Shown: positions 1-17,981, counted from the stretch's first letter. The stretch: DNA of 64,000 nt from Streptomyces rapamycinicus NRRL 5491 (GCF_024298965.1 NZ_CP085193.1:3472001-3536000); one strand, 5' to 3'. The notes: generated from the sequence alone by a model not told the origin. A program made the numbers and translations.

Positions 1-9650
<9,650 letters not shown>

Positions 9651-9760
9651 CCGCCTGAGGGTTGTCCGACAGATCGTGACGCCTGTGGCGGGCCGCGCGG
9701 CGGACACCCCGTAAACCTGCCTCCTGAACCCGCCCCGCCGTCGAAAGGACTTACGCCACC

Positions 9761-10957
9761 ATGACCCTGCCCGCCTTCGAAAGGCTCGTCCCGCCCGGTA
9801 CGGACATCGTCTCCGACCCGTACCAGCTCTACGCCATGCTGCGGGAGCAGGGGCCCGTCCACCGGGTGCCCAGCCACGGCACGGACGACGTCTGGCTGAT
9901 CGTGGGCCATGAGGAGGCCCGCGCCGCCCTCACGGACCCCCGGATGAGCAATGACATCCGCCACTCCTCCTCGTGGCAGGACGACGGGGGCAACGCCATC
10001 GGCCTGAACATGCTCCAGACCGATCCGCCGGACCACACCCGGCTGCGGAAGCTGGTGGCGCGGGAGTTCACCGCCCGCCGGATCGAGGCGCTGCGGCCGC
10101 GCATCCGGCAGATCGCCGATGAGCTGCTGGACGCCATGCTGCCGCTCGGCCGGGCCGATCTCGTGGAGTCGTTCGCCATGCCGCTGCCGATGGCGGTGAT
10201 CTGCGAACTGCTCGGCGTACCGGCGGCCGACCGGGCCGACTTCCGCGGCTGGTCCAGCGAGATCGTCTTCCCCAGTGGCCCGGAGGCCGCGGGCGCCGCC
10301 GTGGCCGCCATGACCGGCTATCTGGCCCGGCTCATCGAGACCAAGCGGGAGGCGGAGAGCGACGATCTGCTGTCCGCCCTGGTCCGCACGATGGACGAGG
10401 ACGGCGACCGGCTCTCGTCCGAGGAAATGCTCGGCATGGCCTTCCTGCTGCTGGTCGCCGGGCATGAGACAACCGTCAACCTGCTCTCCAACGGCACCTG
10501 TGCGCTGCTGCGCGCCCCCGAGCAATTGGCCGCCCTCCGGGCCGACCACACGCTGCTGGACGCCGCCGTCGAGGAGATGCTGCGCTTCGACGGCCCGTCG
10601 CAGTCCACGGCGCACCGCTTCACCACCGAACCCGTGGAGATCGCGGACACCAAGATCCCCGCGGGTGAGCCGGTCCTGGTGCTGCTCGGTTCGGCCAACC
10701 GCGACCCGCGGCGCTTCGCCGACCCCGACCGCTTCGACATCCACCGGGACGCCCGGGGCCATCTGGGCTTCAGCCACGGCGTCCACCACTGTCTGGGCGC
10801 GCCGCTGGCCCGGCTGGAGGCCACGATCGCGCTACGGGCGCTGCTGGAGCGGTGCCCGGACCTGGCCCTGGACACCGACCCGGACACCCTCGCCTGGCGC
10901 CCCAGCATGATGCGCGGCCTCCTGCGGCTGCCGGTGCGGTTCACCCCTGCGGGGTAG
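9761..10957 (+). CDS. Cytochrome P450, probable polyketide tailoring oxidase
   Basis: A 398-residue soluble bacterial P450 (CYP107-like in general appearance). The I-helix oxygen-activation motif AGHETT is at residues 233-238, the K-helix ExxR is E272-R275, and the heme-thiolate loop FSHGVHHCLG has Cys344. The start ATG follows a GAAAGGA-type ribosome site and lies 110 bp after the PKS stop in the same direction. It is therefore probably co-expressed with the PKS and hydroxylates or epoxidises the released polyketide, using a ferredoxin partner encoded elsewhere. The substrate is inferred from position only. Confidence 0.93.
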   Translation: MTLPAFERLVPPGTDIVSDPYQLYAMLREQGPVHRVPSHGTDDVWLIVGHEEARAALTDPRMSNDIRHSSSWQDDGGNAIGLNMLQTDPPDHTRLRKLVAREFTARRIEALRPRIRQIADELLDAMLPLGRADLVESFAMPLPMAVICELLGVPAADRADFRGWSSEIVFPSGPEAAGAAVAAMTGYLARLIETKREAESDDLLSALVRTMDEDGDRLSSEEMLGMAFLLLVAGHETTVNLLSNGTCALLRAPEQLAALRADHTLLDAAVEEMLRFDGPSQSTAHRFTTEPVEIADTKIPAGEPVLVLLGSANRDPRRFADPDRFDIHRDARGHLGFSHGVHHCLGAPLARLEATIALRALLERCPDLALDTDPDTLAWRPSMMRGLLRLPVRFTPAG

Positions 10958-10987
10958 GCGGGGCAGGGCGGGTAGCCCGCGGCGCGC

Positions 10988-12460
10988 TCAGCGCACCGGA
11001 TGGTCGTCGTCCGCCGCGGTGTCGTCCCTGGCCGCGGCGTCGTCCTGGGCGGCGGTGTCCCCGGCGGCGGCGCTGTCCGTGGCGCCGCCGTCCGCGCCGT
11101 CCGCCGCGGACCGTACCTCCGGACGCCTCGGCCCCTGCCGGGGCGTCCGGGGCTCCCCGGCCGCCTTCCCCGAGGGCGGTGTCCCCGTGGGCGGTGTCCC
11201 CGTGGGCGGTGTCCCCGTGGGCCGCGCCTCCCCCGAAGGCTGTGCCGTCCCCGGGGGCTGATCGGCGGGCCGATCGGCGGGCTTCCCGGCCTTCCCGGCG
11301 GCCTTCTCCCCCGGCTTCTCCCCCGCCTCGCGCTTCGTGTGCAGCCGGGAGCGTATGTCGCCGTGCGGCAGGAACTGGGCCCAGCGCTCGGGGAACTCCG
11401 ACGGCGGGGTGATCTCCGCCGCGCCGTCGTCCGCCGTGCGCTGCTCCTTCGCCCGCAGCCGGGCCGTCTCCTCCCGGGCGCGGGCGGCGCGCTCGGCGCG
11501 CCCGGCGGCCGTGGCCACCGAGGGCCAGACCCGGTCGATCGCGGCGTTGACCGCCGCCCCGACCAGCACCGCGAAGGCGGACACCCCGATCCACAGCAGC
11601 ACCGCGACGGGGGCGGCCAGCGAGCCGTAGATCGTCGGGCCCTCGACCGTATGCACCAGGTAGATCCGTAGCAGGAAGCTGCCCAGCACCCATATCGCGA
11701 GGGCCACCAGTGCCCCGGGAATGTCCTCCGGCCAGGGCGAGCGCACCGGTACGGACACGTGGTAGAGCGTGGTGAGGAAGGCGATGGAGAGCACGATCAC
11801 CACCGGCCAGTACAGGACCGGTACGAGGTCCCCGCTGGACGGCAGCAGGTCCACCACCGCCTCCGGCCCGATCACCATCAGCGGCAGCGCCACCGCCCCG
11901 ACCACGAGCGCCACCAGGTAGAGCAGGAAGGACAGCAGACGGGTCCTGACGATCCCGCGCTTCCCCTCCAGCCCGTACATGATCGTGATGGTGTCCACGA
12001 ACACGTTCACCGCGCGGGAGCCGGACCACAGAGCGATGGCGAAGCCCAGCGAGATCACATCGGGGCGCCCGCCCTTGATCACATCGTCCAGCAGCGGCCG
12101 GGCGATCTCCTTGACGCCCCGGTCGGACAGCACGGTCGCGGAGGCGTCGAGGATGTTCTGCCGGATGGTGGCCACCGTGTCGGTGCTGGTCCAGGCGTCG
12201 AAGTAGCCGAGCAGTCCGATCAGGGCGAGCAGCAGGGGCGGCAGCGACAGCAGGGTGAAGAAGGCCGCTTCGGCGGCGAGCCCGGTGACCCGGTACTCCA
12301 TACAGGAATTGATGGTGTCCTTCAGCAGCAGCCAGGCCATCCTGCGCTTGGACACATTGCGGTACAGGGCGCGGGCCTTGCGGAGCCGGCCGGACGGCTT
12401 CGATGTTTCTTCTGCTGGCTGCACCTTCTCACCGTATCGGGGGCTCTCACCGCCGCTCAT
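10988..12460 (-). CDS. YihY/BrkB family inner-membrane protein
   Basis: A 490-residue membrane protein if translated from the ATG at 12460 (protein begins MSGGESPRYG); longer readings would run into the repeat region upstream and were not chosen. About six hydrophobic helices fill the middle, including segments beginning FFTLLSLPPLL, LLSFLLYLVALVVG and ALAIWVLGSFLLR, as in the YihY/BrkB family, whose function is not firmly established. The C-terminal 150 residues are a low-complexity, charged and Pro/Thr-rich tail that includes four TPPTG-type repeats encoded by 15-bp units at about 11174-11222. It is convergent with the P450 and probably marks the end of the polyketide cluster. No strong ribosome site precedes the chosen start. 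Confidence 0.85.
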   Translation of the reverse strand: MSGGESPRYGEKVQPAEETSKPSGRLRKARALYRNVSKRRMAWLLLKDTINSCMEYRVTGLAAEAAFFTLLSLPPLLLALIGLLGYFDAWTSTDTVATIRQNILDASATVLSDRGVKEIARPLLDDVIKGGRPDVISLGFAIALWSGSRAVNVFVDTITIMYGLEGKRGIVRTRLLSFLLYLVALVVGAVALPLMVIGPEAVVDLLPSSGDLVPVLYWPVVIVLSIAFLTTLYHVSVPVRSPWPEDIPGALVALAIWVLGSFLLRIYLVHTVEGPTIYGSLAAPVAVLLWIGVSAFAVLVGAAVNAAIDRVWPSVATAAGRAERAARAREETARLRAKEQRTADDGAAEITPPSEFPERWAQFLPHGDIRSRLHTKREAGEKPGEKAAGKAGKPADRPADQPPGTAQPSGEARPTGTPPTGTPPTGTPPSGKAAGEPRTPRQGPRRPEVRSAADGADGGATDSAAAGDTAAQDDAAARDDTAADDDHPVR

Positions 12461-12850
12461 CCGGTGACCAGGCTGAATCCGCGCAAAAGGTCGCCGCACG
12501 GGCATTGGCGGAGGGGATGCCGCGCCGACTCGGCACCACCCTCCGCCCGCCGGGCCCACTGTCCGTGCCGGGTACAGCCATGCGCAAAGGTTGCGCCGCG
12601 TTGCAGTCGCCCGGACGGGCGTGGACCGTCGAGGACGGCGGCAGCACGATCCCAGCCCTCCGTGCCGGGCGAGCGGCTCACCGGGGGCCGATGGGCCGCG
12701 CGGATGTTCCAGTCCGGGTCCAGCGCCTGCTCCCGGGTGCCGCCCAGCCTGCGCAGCGTGCCGTCGTACAGCTGGCAGACGCCCCAGTTCCGGGTGGCGT
12801 TGGAGTTGGGCAGCGCATAGAGGGGATCGAGGTACGAGGCGACGGGGGTG
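12457..12850 (-). pseudogene. Remnant of an unidentified coding sequence
   Basis: On the minus strand from about 12840 an open frame reads SYLDPLYALPNSNATRNWG, continuing through LYDGTLRRLGGTRE to DPDWNIRAAH, with almost every third codon position G or C. That is the local signature of real coding DNA. It has no plausible start and emerges directly from an arm of the inverted repeat. After about 12690 the codon bias fades, although the frame stays open to a stop at 12457 overlapping the BrkB start. I do not recognise the family. It is most likely the tail of a gene broken by the repeat or by a rearrangement. Confidence 0.45.
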
Positions 12851-12862
12851 CGGGGGTGGGGT

Positions 12863-13290
12863 TGGGTTGGCCGGCTCGGTCGGGTGCGGGTTTCGTCTCG
12901 CGCCTTCGGCGCATTTGAGCAGCGGCGGCGGGGGTGGGGGCGCGGCGCCGTCGCCGGGTGCCGGGCCGGTGGGCGCCGGCGCCGGTGGCGGCATCCGCGC
13001 CTGGAAGCTGGGCCGATGCCGGACTGACGGCCCCTCCGGGTACCCGTCGAAAGAACGCTTGATCTGAAGCAACTAATTTGTCAAACGTTTTCGGAAGGAG
13101 TACCCCAACCCCTCTCGCTGTCCGGCGCTGCCCCCAGCCCCCGGGCGCGGGTGCCGCCACCGGCGGCCACACCCACCGGCCCGGCGCCCGGCGACGCGGC
13201 GCGCGCCCCACCCGGCTGCCCCGCTGCTCAAGTGCGCCGAAGGCGCGAGACGAAACCCGCACCCGACCGAGCCGAGAAGCCCATCCCGCC
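12863..13290. repeat. Large inverted pair of a dispersed repeat
   Basis: Two arms of about 130-150 bp (about 12863-13001 and 13137-13290) are imperfect reverse complements separated by about 135 bp. In the best-matching core, 12873-12925 against 13222-13274, 52 of 53 positions pair; it contains TCGCGCCTTCGGCGCA. The loop holds a relatively AT-rich patch (CTAATTTGTCAAACGTTTTC). Read as protein the core gives strings such as FRLAPSAHLSS, which I associate with a repeat found in many spurious Streptomyces ORFs. The pair would form a very long hairpin and sits between gene remnants. Confidence 0.8.
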
Positions 13291-13792
13291 TGAACCCAGA
13301 CCCGATAAAACACGTCCGGGTCCTGGTCCTGGTCCTGGTTTTGGTCCTGGTCCTGAGCAGTGCGCAGGGGCTCCGGCTCGGCTTCCGGCTCCGGTTCCGC
13401 GGCCACGCCGGGCCCCGCTCCGCCCCCGTCTCGGCATCCGGCCCACCCGCCGTCCCAACCCGTGAGACATCCTCCGCGGCGGACCCGGCGGCCCCGGCCC
13501 GGCCCACCGATACCGCGGCCGGCGCCCGCGGAACGGCCCGCTTGTGCTCCGCATCGGCCAGAACCCACCGCCGATGCAGCTCCAGCAGTTCCTCGCCGTC
13601 GGCCCCGCACACCTTGCCGAACCGCGCGAGCACCTCGTAGTCGCCGGGCACGCTCGCCCCCGAGCAGTAGCGGTGCAGCGCCGACGCGCTCACCCCGCCG
13701 CACGCCGCCAGCGCCGCGTACCTGCGGTTCGTCCTTCCCCTGAGCTCGCGCAGCAGCTCCGCGAACTCCTCCACGTCCCCCTTCCCGGACAC
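13073..13792 (-). CDS. XRE-type helix-turn-helix protein, probably truncated or 3'-degraded
   Basis: From the GTG at 13792 (after GGGGAGGG) the first 75 or so residues form a convincing XRE-like DNA-binding domain: EEFAELLRELRGRTNRRYAA, then a recognition-helix region SASALHRYCSGASVPG, then an LLELHRRW helix. Beyond about residue 120 the protein becomes a low-complexity run of RT/RS repeats produced by a gaccag hexamer array (about 13311-13360), then reads through one arm of the inverted repeat to a stop at 13073. The original C-terminus is therefore probably lost. A DNA-binding regulator is likely; its target is unknown. Confidence 0.5.
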   Translation of the reverse strand: MSGKGDVEEFAELLRELRGRTNRRYAALAACGGVSASALHRYCSGASVPGDYEVLARFGKVCGADGEELLELHRRWVLADAEHKRAVPRAPAAVSVGRAGAAGSAAEDVSRVGTAGGPDAETGAERGPAWPRNRSRKPSRSPCALLRTRTKTRTRTRTRTCFIGSGFRRDGLLGSVGCGFRLAPSAHLSSGAAGWGARRVAGRRAGGCGRRWRHPRPGAGGSAGQREGLGYSFRKRLTN

Positions 13793-13865
13793 CCCGACCC
13801 CGCCCTCCCCGCTTGAGCGATACCCGTCAAGGCGAGTCAACGGCGTCCATGGTTATCTGTCCACC

Positions 13866-14399
13866 ATGACCATCACCGTGACCACCTGGCACCTGGAGCA
13901 GACCGCTCCTTCCGATCTCAGCCCGGCGCAGGAGCCGCCCGCCACGGCCGGGGTCCGGATCGCCCGGGCCGAGGTGCCGAGCCCCGAGTTCAGCCACTTC
14001 CTCTTCACGGCGGTGGGCTCGGATGTGTCGTGGACCGACCGGCTGGTGTGGTCACGGGAGGCCTGGGAGGAGCATCTGCACCGGCCCGGAGTGGAGACCT
14101 GGGTGGCGTACGAGCGCGGGACCCCGGCCGGGTACATCGAGCTGGAGGGCCAGGACGAGGGCGTGGTGGAGATCGTGTACTTCGGTCTGCTGCCCGCATT
14201 CCGGGGCCGCCGCATCGGCGGGCATCTGCTGACCTGGGGGACCTCCCGCGCCTGGGACATGGCCGACCGCTGGCCGGACCGGGTGCCGACCAAGCGGGTG
14301 TGGCTGCACACCTGCAGCAAGGACGGGCCGTACGCGCTGGACAACTACCGTCGCCGGGGCTTCCGGGTGTTCGACGTCAAGACGGCGGACGAGGAGTGA
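13866..14399 (+). CDS. GNAT family N-acetyltransferase
   Basis: A 177-residue protein with a GCN5-type acetyltransferase fold. The strand VEIVYFGLLPAFRGRRIGG carries the acetyl-CoA pyrophosphate-binding pattern (R/Q-x-x-G-x-G/A type: RGRRIG), and a C-terminal NYRRRGFRVF segment matches the family's last strand. It is divergent from the HTH gene, with 73 bp between starts. The acceptor substrate cannot be inferred. Confidence 0.85.
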   Translation: MTITVTTWHLEQTAPSDLSPAQEPPATAGVRIARAEVPSPEFSHFLFTAVGSDVSWTDRLVWSREAWEEHLHRPGVETWVAYERGTPAGYIELEGQDEGVVEIVYFGLLPAFRGRRIGGHLLTWGTSRAWDMADRWPDRVPTKRVWLHTCSKDGPYALDNYRRRGFRVFDVKTADEE

Positions 14400-14415
14400 C
14401 CAACACCACAGCGTC

Positions 14416-14446
14416 TTGCATTTCGAGACAGATTCGTCCGCATAAT
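14416..14446 (+). promoter_or_regulatory. Possible promoter of the sulfur operon
   Basis: TTGCAT at 14416-14421 and CATAAT at 14441-14446 are separated by 19 bp in an unusually AT-rich patch just upstream of the leader peptide. The boxes resemble vegetative promoter elements, though the spacer is one or two bases long. No other promoter-like AT-rich patch precedes the operon. Confidence 0.4.
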
Positions 14447-14491
14447 GGATAAAGGTGGACTCGTCAGAGACCACCATGCGACGCTTCCATC

Positions 14492-14575
14492 ATGTCTCGA
14501 GCTGGAATTGCCTTGGTGAGTCGACGCCACGTCGACCTCGGCCGCATGTCCAGCGCGATCTGTCCGGCGGGCTGA
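14492..14575 (+). CDS. Putative sulfur-operon leader peptide (27 aa)
   Basis: A short ORF starts with ATG at 14492, begins MSRAGIALVSRRHVDL and ends SSAICPAG with a TGA at 14573-14575. It closely resembles the short putative leader peptides placed ahead of sulfur-metabolism genes in actinobacteria, which share the IALVSRRHVDL and MSSAICPA segments. It lies about 220 bp ahead of sulfite reductase. A near-terminal Cys codon suits a cysteine-sensing leader. Cysteine-responsive upstream ORFs are known for mycobacterial sulfur genes; that the same mechanism acts here is inference. Confidence 0.8.
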   Translation: MSRAGIALVSRRHVDLGRMSSAICPAG

Positions 14576-14796
14576 CCCGCACTTCGACTGGGCCGTCAGC
14601 AAGGCCCCGGGCAGCACCACCGCATCTTCCGCACGCCCCCGACGACGTGGGCGGGCGCGCACTCCTCGACACTCCCCGTCGCATTCGCACCGGTCACCGC
14701 CGTACACCCCTGCCCGCCTGCGCATGCGCAGGTCAGACGGTGCGCGCTGACGTACTACTCGCCGCACCAGAGTCGCATCGAAGGACATACACCGCC

Positions 14797-16491
14797 ATGG
14801 CTGCCACCCCGGAACGCGCAAGCGCTACGCCCCGCCGCAAGGCCGGACGCCACCGCGGCGAAGGCCAGTGGGCCGCGGGGCACTTCACCCCCCTCAACGG
14901 CAACGAGCAGACCAAGAAGGACGATGACGGTCTCAATGTGCGGACACGCATTGAGACGATCTACGCCCACCGCGGCTTCGACTCCATCGACGGCGCCGAT
15001 CTGCGCGGCCGGATGCGCTGGTGGGGTCTGTACACCCAGCGCAAGCCCGGGATCGACGGCGGCAAGACCGCGATCCTGGAGCCGGAGGAGCTGGACGACG
15101 AGTACTTCATGATGCGGGTCCGGGTGGACGGCGGCCGGCTGACCACCGAGCAGCTGCGGGTCGTCGGCGAGATCTCGGAGGAATTCGCGCGCGGCACCGC
15201 GGACATCACCGACCGGCAGAACATCCAGTACCACTGGATCCGGATCGAGGACGTGCCCGAGATCTGGAAGCGGCTGGAGGCCGTCGGGCTGTCCACCACC
15301 GAGGCGTGCGGGGACACCCCGCGTGTGATCATCGGCTCGCCGGTGGCGGGGATCGCCGAGGACGAGATCATCGACGGCACCTCCGCCATCGAGGAGATCC
15401 ACCAGCGCTACATCGGCAGCAAGGAGTTCTCCAACCTGCCGCGGAAGTTCAAGACCGCGGTCTCCGGCTCGCCGGTGCTCGACGTGGTGCACGAGATCAA
15501 CGACGTCGCGTTCGTCGGCGTCCGCCACCCCGAGCACGGCCCCGGCTTCGACCTGTGGGTCGGCGGCGGTCTTTCCACCAACCCCAAGATCGGCGTCCGG
15601 CTCGGCGCCTGGGTCCCGCTGGAGGAGGTCCCGGAGGTCTGGGCCGGGGTCGTCTCCATCTTCCGCGACTACGGCTACCGGCGGCTGCGCACCCGCGCCC
15701 GGCTGAAGTTCCTGGTCGCCGACTGGGGCACGGAGAAGTTCCGCCAGGTGCTGGAGGACGAGTACCTGAAGCGTCCGCTGTCCGACGGCCCGGCGCCCGA
15801 GCAGCCCGTCCAGCAGTGGCGTGACCACATCGGCGTCCACCGCCAGCAGGACGGCCGCTACTACGTGGGCTTCGCGCCGCGCGTCGGGCGGGTGGACGGC
15901 GCCACCCTCACCAAGATCGCCGACCTGGCCGAGGCACATGGCTCCGGGCGGCTGACCACCACCGTCGAGCAGAAGATGATCGTGCTCGATGTGACCGAGG
16001 ACCAGGTGGAGTCGCTGGTCGCCGGGCTGGAGGCGCTGGACCTCCGGGTCAAGCCGTCCACGTTCCGGCGCGGCACGATGGCCTGCACCGGTATCGAGTT
16101 CTGCAAGCTGGCGATCGTCGAGACCAAGGCGCGCGGCTCCTGGCTCATCGATGAGCTGGAGCGCCGGCTGCCCGAGTTCAACGAGCCGATCACCATCAAC
16201 CTCAACGGCTGCCCCAACGCCTGCGCCCGGATCCAGGTGGCGGACATCGGTCTCAAGGGGCAGCTGGTCATGGACGACAACGGCCAGCAGGTCGAGGGCT
16301 ACCAGGTGCACCTGGGCGGCGCCCTGGGCCTGGAGCCGGGCTTCGGCCGCAAGGTGCGTGGGCTGAAGGTCACCGCCGCCGAGCTCCCCGACTACGTGGA
16401 GCGGCTGCTGCGCCGCTTCCAGGAGGAGCGCGAGGACGGCGAGCGCTTCGCCACCTGGGCGGCCAGGGCCAAGGAGGAGGCCCTCACATGA
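14797..16491 (+). CDS. sir: Ferredoxin-dependent sulfite reductase (siroheme and 4Fe-4S)
   Basis: A 564-residue assimilatory nitrite/sulfite reductase family protein that reduces sulfite to sulfide with six electrons. The ATG at 14797 follows GAAGGACA. The cluster and siroheme ligands are Cys430 and Cys436 (ACTGIEFCK) with Cys472 and Cys476 (NGCPNACA). Tyr79 (GLYTQR) and Cys171 (TEACGDT) are 92 residues apart, the spacing of the Tyr-Cys covalent pair described in Mycobacterium tuberculosis NirA, which favours sulfite over nitrite as substrate. It is the first large gene of a sulfur-assimilation operon. Its stop is contained in an ATGA overlap with a duplicated start region downstream. Confidence 0.96.
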   Translation: MAATPERASATPRRKAGRHRGEGQWAAGHFTPLNGNEQTKKDDDGLNVRTRIETIYAHRGFDSIDGADLRGRMRWWGLYTQRKPGIDGGKTAILEPEELDDEYFMMRVRVDGGRLTTEQLRVVGEISEEFARGTADITDRQNIQYHWIRIEDVPEIWKRLEAVGLSTTEACGDTPRVIIGSPVAGIAEDEIIDGTSAIEEIHQRYIGSKEFSNLPRKFKTAVSGSPVLDVVHEINDVAFVGVRHPEHGPGFDLWVGGGLSTNPKIGVRLGAWVPLEEVPEVWAGVVSIFRDYGYRRLRTRARLKFLVADWGTEKFRQVLEDEYLKRPLSDGPAPEQPVQQWRDHIGVHRQQDGRYYVGFAPRVGRVDGATLTKIADLAEAHGSGRLTTTVEQKMIVLDVTEDQVESLVAGLEALDLRVKPSTFRRGTMACTGIEFCKLAIVETKARGSWLIDELERRLPEFNEPITINLNGCPNACARIQVADIGLKGQLVMDDNGQQVEGYQVHLGGALGLEPGFGRKVRGLKVTAAELPDYVERLLRRFQEEREDGERFATWAARAKEEALT

Positions 16492-16536
16492 CCGAGCGCT
16501 TCGGGACTGAGCGGGAGGCCCTCACATGACCGAGCG
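16477..16536 (+). repeat. 22-bp direct repeat duplicating a start/stop junction
   Basis: GAGGCCCTCACATGACCGAG plus two more identical bases occurs at 16477-16498 and again at 16515-16536. Each copy contains an ATGA in which a stop and a start overlap. The first is the end of sulfite reductase; the second is the start of the 61-residue zinc-ribbon gene. Confidence 0.9.
16488..16529 (+). CDS. 13-codon relay ORF between sulfite reductase and the zinc-ribbon gene
   Basis: ATG at 16488 overlaps the sulfite reductase stop (ATGA), reads MTERFGTEREALT and ends in a TGA that itself overlaps the ATG at 16526 (ATGA). It arose with the 22-bp duplication and repeats the EALT end of the upstream protein. 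It may act only as a re-initiation relay, or not be translated at all if ribosomes start directly at 16526. Confidence 0.3.
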   Translation: MTERFGTEREALT

Positions 16537-16711
16537 TGCCGCGCCGTTCTACTGCCCTTACTGCGGGGACGAGGATCTGCGTCCCTCGGAGGAGGGCCAT
16601 GGCGCGTGGGAATGCGCGTCCTGCAACCGCGCGTTCCGCCTGTCGTTCCTCGGGCTGCTGGCCAAGGGCCTGCGGCGCGACCCGATCGATGAAGGGGGCA
16701 CGGCGATATGA
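16526..16711 (+). CDS. Small zinc-ribbon protein of the sulfur operon
   Basis: A 61-residue protein with two CxxC knuckles (CPYCGDED and CASCNRAF) about 19 residues apart, a typical zinc ribbon, followed by a short hydrophobic helix (LSFLGLLAKGL). GGGAGG precedes the ATG. Its stop overlaps the cysH start in another ATGA. A small gene at this position between sulfite reductase and cysH is usual in Streptomyces sulfur clusters. The function is unknown; a redox-accessory or metal-handling role is only a guess. Confidence 0.75.
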   Translation: MTERAAPFYCPYCGDEDLRPSEEGHGAWECASCNRAFRLSFLGLLAKGLRRDPIDEGGTAI

Positions 16712-17409
16712 CGACCCGGCTTGAGGACACCGATCTCGAAGGGCTCGCCGAGAAGGCGGGCCACGAGCTCGAGGACGCCCCGGCGCTGGACATCCTGCGC
16801 TGGGCGGCGGACACCTTCGGATCGCGTTTCTGCGTCACCTCCTCGATGGAGGACGCGGTGGTGGCGCACCTCGCCTCCCGCGCCTTCCCCGGTGTCGACG
16901 TGGTCTTCCTCGACACCGGCTACCACTTCCCCGAGACCATCGGCACCCGGGACGCGGTGGCGGCCGTGATGGACGTCAACGTCATCACCCTGACCCCGCG
17001 CCAGACGGTGGCCGAGCAGGACGCCGAGTACGGCCCCCGGCTGCACGACCGCGACCCCGACCTGTGCTGCGCCCTGCGGAAGGTCCAGCCGCTCGAGGAG
17101 GGGCTGCGGGAGTACGACGCCTGGGCCACGGGCCTGCGCCGGGACGAATCGCCAACTCGCGCCGGTACCCCGGTCGTTGGCTGGGACGCCCGGCGCCGTA
17201 AGGTGAAGATCTCGCCGATCGCCCGCTGGACGCAAGCGGATGTCGAGGCCTATGTCGCCGAGCACGGCGTGCTGACCAACCCCCTGCTGATGGACGGCTA
17301 TCCGTCGATAGGCTGCGCGCCCTGCACCCGTCGGGTTCTGGAGGGCGAGGACAACCGGTCCGGCCGCTGGGCGGGGAGCAACAAGACCGAATGCGGGCTG
17401 CACGGCTGA
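16708..17409 (+). CDS. cysH: Adenylyl-sulfate (APS) reductase
   Basis: A 233-residue PAPS/APS reductase family enzyme that reduces activated sulfate to sulfite with thioredoxin-type reductant. The nucleotide-binding region carries TSSMEDAVVAH and DTGYHFPET. The paired Cys120-Cys121 and Cys203/Cys206 (GCAPC) would bind a 4Fe-4S cluster, the mark of enzymes that use APS directly; the catalytic Cys229 sits in the C-terminal ECGLHG. An APS reductase alongside a cysC kinase is common in actinobacteria although APS reduction alone bypasses PAPS. It is coupled by ATGA to the upstream gene. Confidence 0.94.
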   Translation: MTTRLEDTDLEGLAEKAGHELEDAPALDILRWAADTFGSRFCVTSSMEDAVVAHLASRAFPGVDVVFLDTGYHFPETIGTRDAVAAVMDVNVITLTPRQTVAEQDAEYGPRLHDRDPDLCCALRKVQPLEEGLREYDAWATGLRRDESPTRAGTPVVGWDARRRKVKISPIARWTQADVEAYVAEHGVLTNPLLMDGYPSIGCAPCTRRVLEGEDNRSGRWAGSNKTECGLHG

Positions 17410-17432
17410 TGGCTGTCGACCAGGAGAACGAG

Positions 17433-17981
17433 ATGAGCGCCCCCACGACCACCGGTGCCACGGTGTGGCTGACCGGTCTGCCGAGCGCGGGAAAGACCAC
17501 GATCGCATATGCGCTGGCCGAGCGGCTGCGCGGCGAGGGCCGCCGGGTGGAGGTGCTCGACGGGGACGAGATCCGCGAGTTCCTCTCCTCGGGTCTTGGG
17601 TTCTCCCGCGAGGACCGGCACACCAACGTCCAGCGGATCGGCTTCGTGGCCGAGCTGCTGGCCTCCCACGGGGTCACGGTGCTGGTGCCGGTCATCGCGC
17701 CGTACGGGGACAGCCGCGAGGCGGTGCGCAAGCGCCACCAGCGCGAGGGCACCCCGTATCTGGAGATCCACGTGGCCACGCCCGTGGAGGTGTGCTCCGA
17801 GCGGGACGTCAAGGGGCTGTACGCGAAGCAGGCGGCCGGCGAGCTTTCGGGTCTGACCGGTGTGGATGACCCCTACGAGGCCCCTGCCGACCCGGATCTG
17901 CGCATCGAAACCCACAGGAACAGCGTGCAGGAGTCGGCGGCCGAGGTGCGGTTGCTGTTGAGTGAAAGGGGACTGCTGTGA
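17433..17981 (+). CDS. cysC: Adenylyl-sulfate kinase
   Basis: A 182-residue APS kinase that phosphorylates APS to PAPS. Walker A is GLPSAGKTT, DGDEIRE and RHTNVQRI bind APS, and the lid lies around KGLYAKQAAGE. The ATG at 17433 was chosen because GGAG lies six bases upstream. An in-frame ATG at 17409, overlapping the cysH stop as TGATG, is the alternative and adds eight residues. The gene is followed by a 127-bp gap in which I see no feature. Confidence 0.92.
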   Translation: MSAPTTTGATVWLTGLPSAGKTTIAYALAERLRGEGRRVEVLDGDEIREFLSSGLGFSREDRHTNVQRIGFVAELLASHGVTVLVPVIAPYGDSREAVRKRHQREGTPYLEIHVATPVEVCSERDVKGLYAKQAAGELSGLTGVDDPYEAPADPDLRIETHRNSVQESAAEVRLLLSERGLL

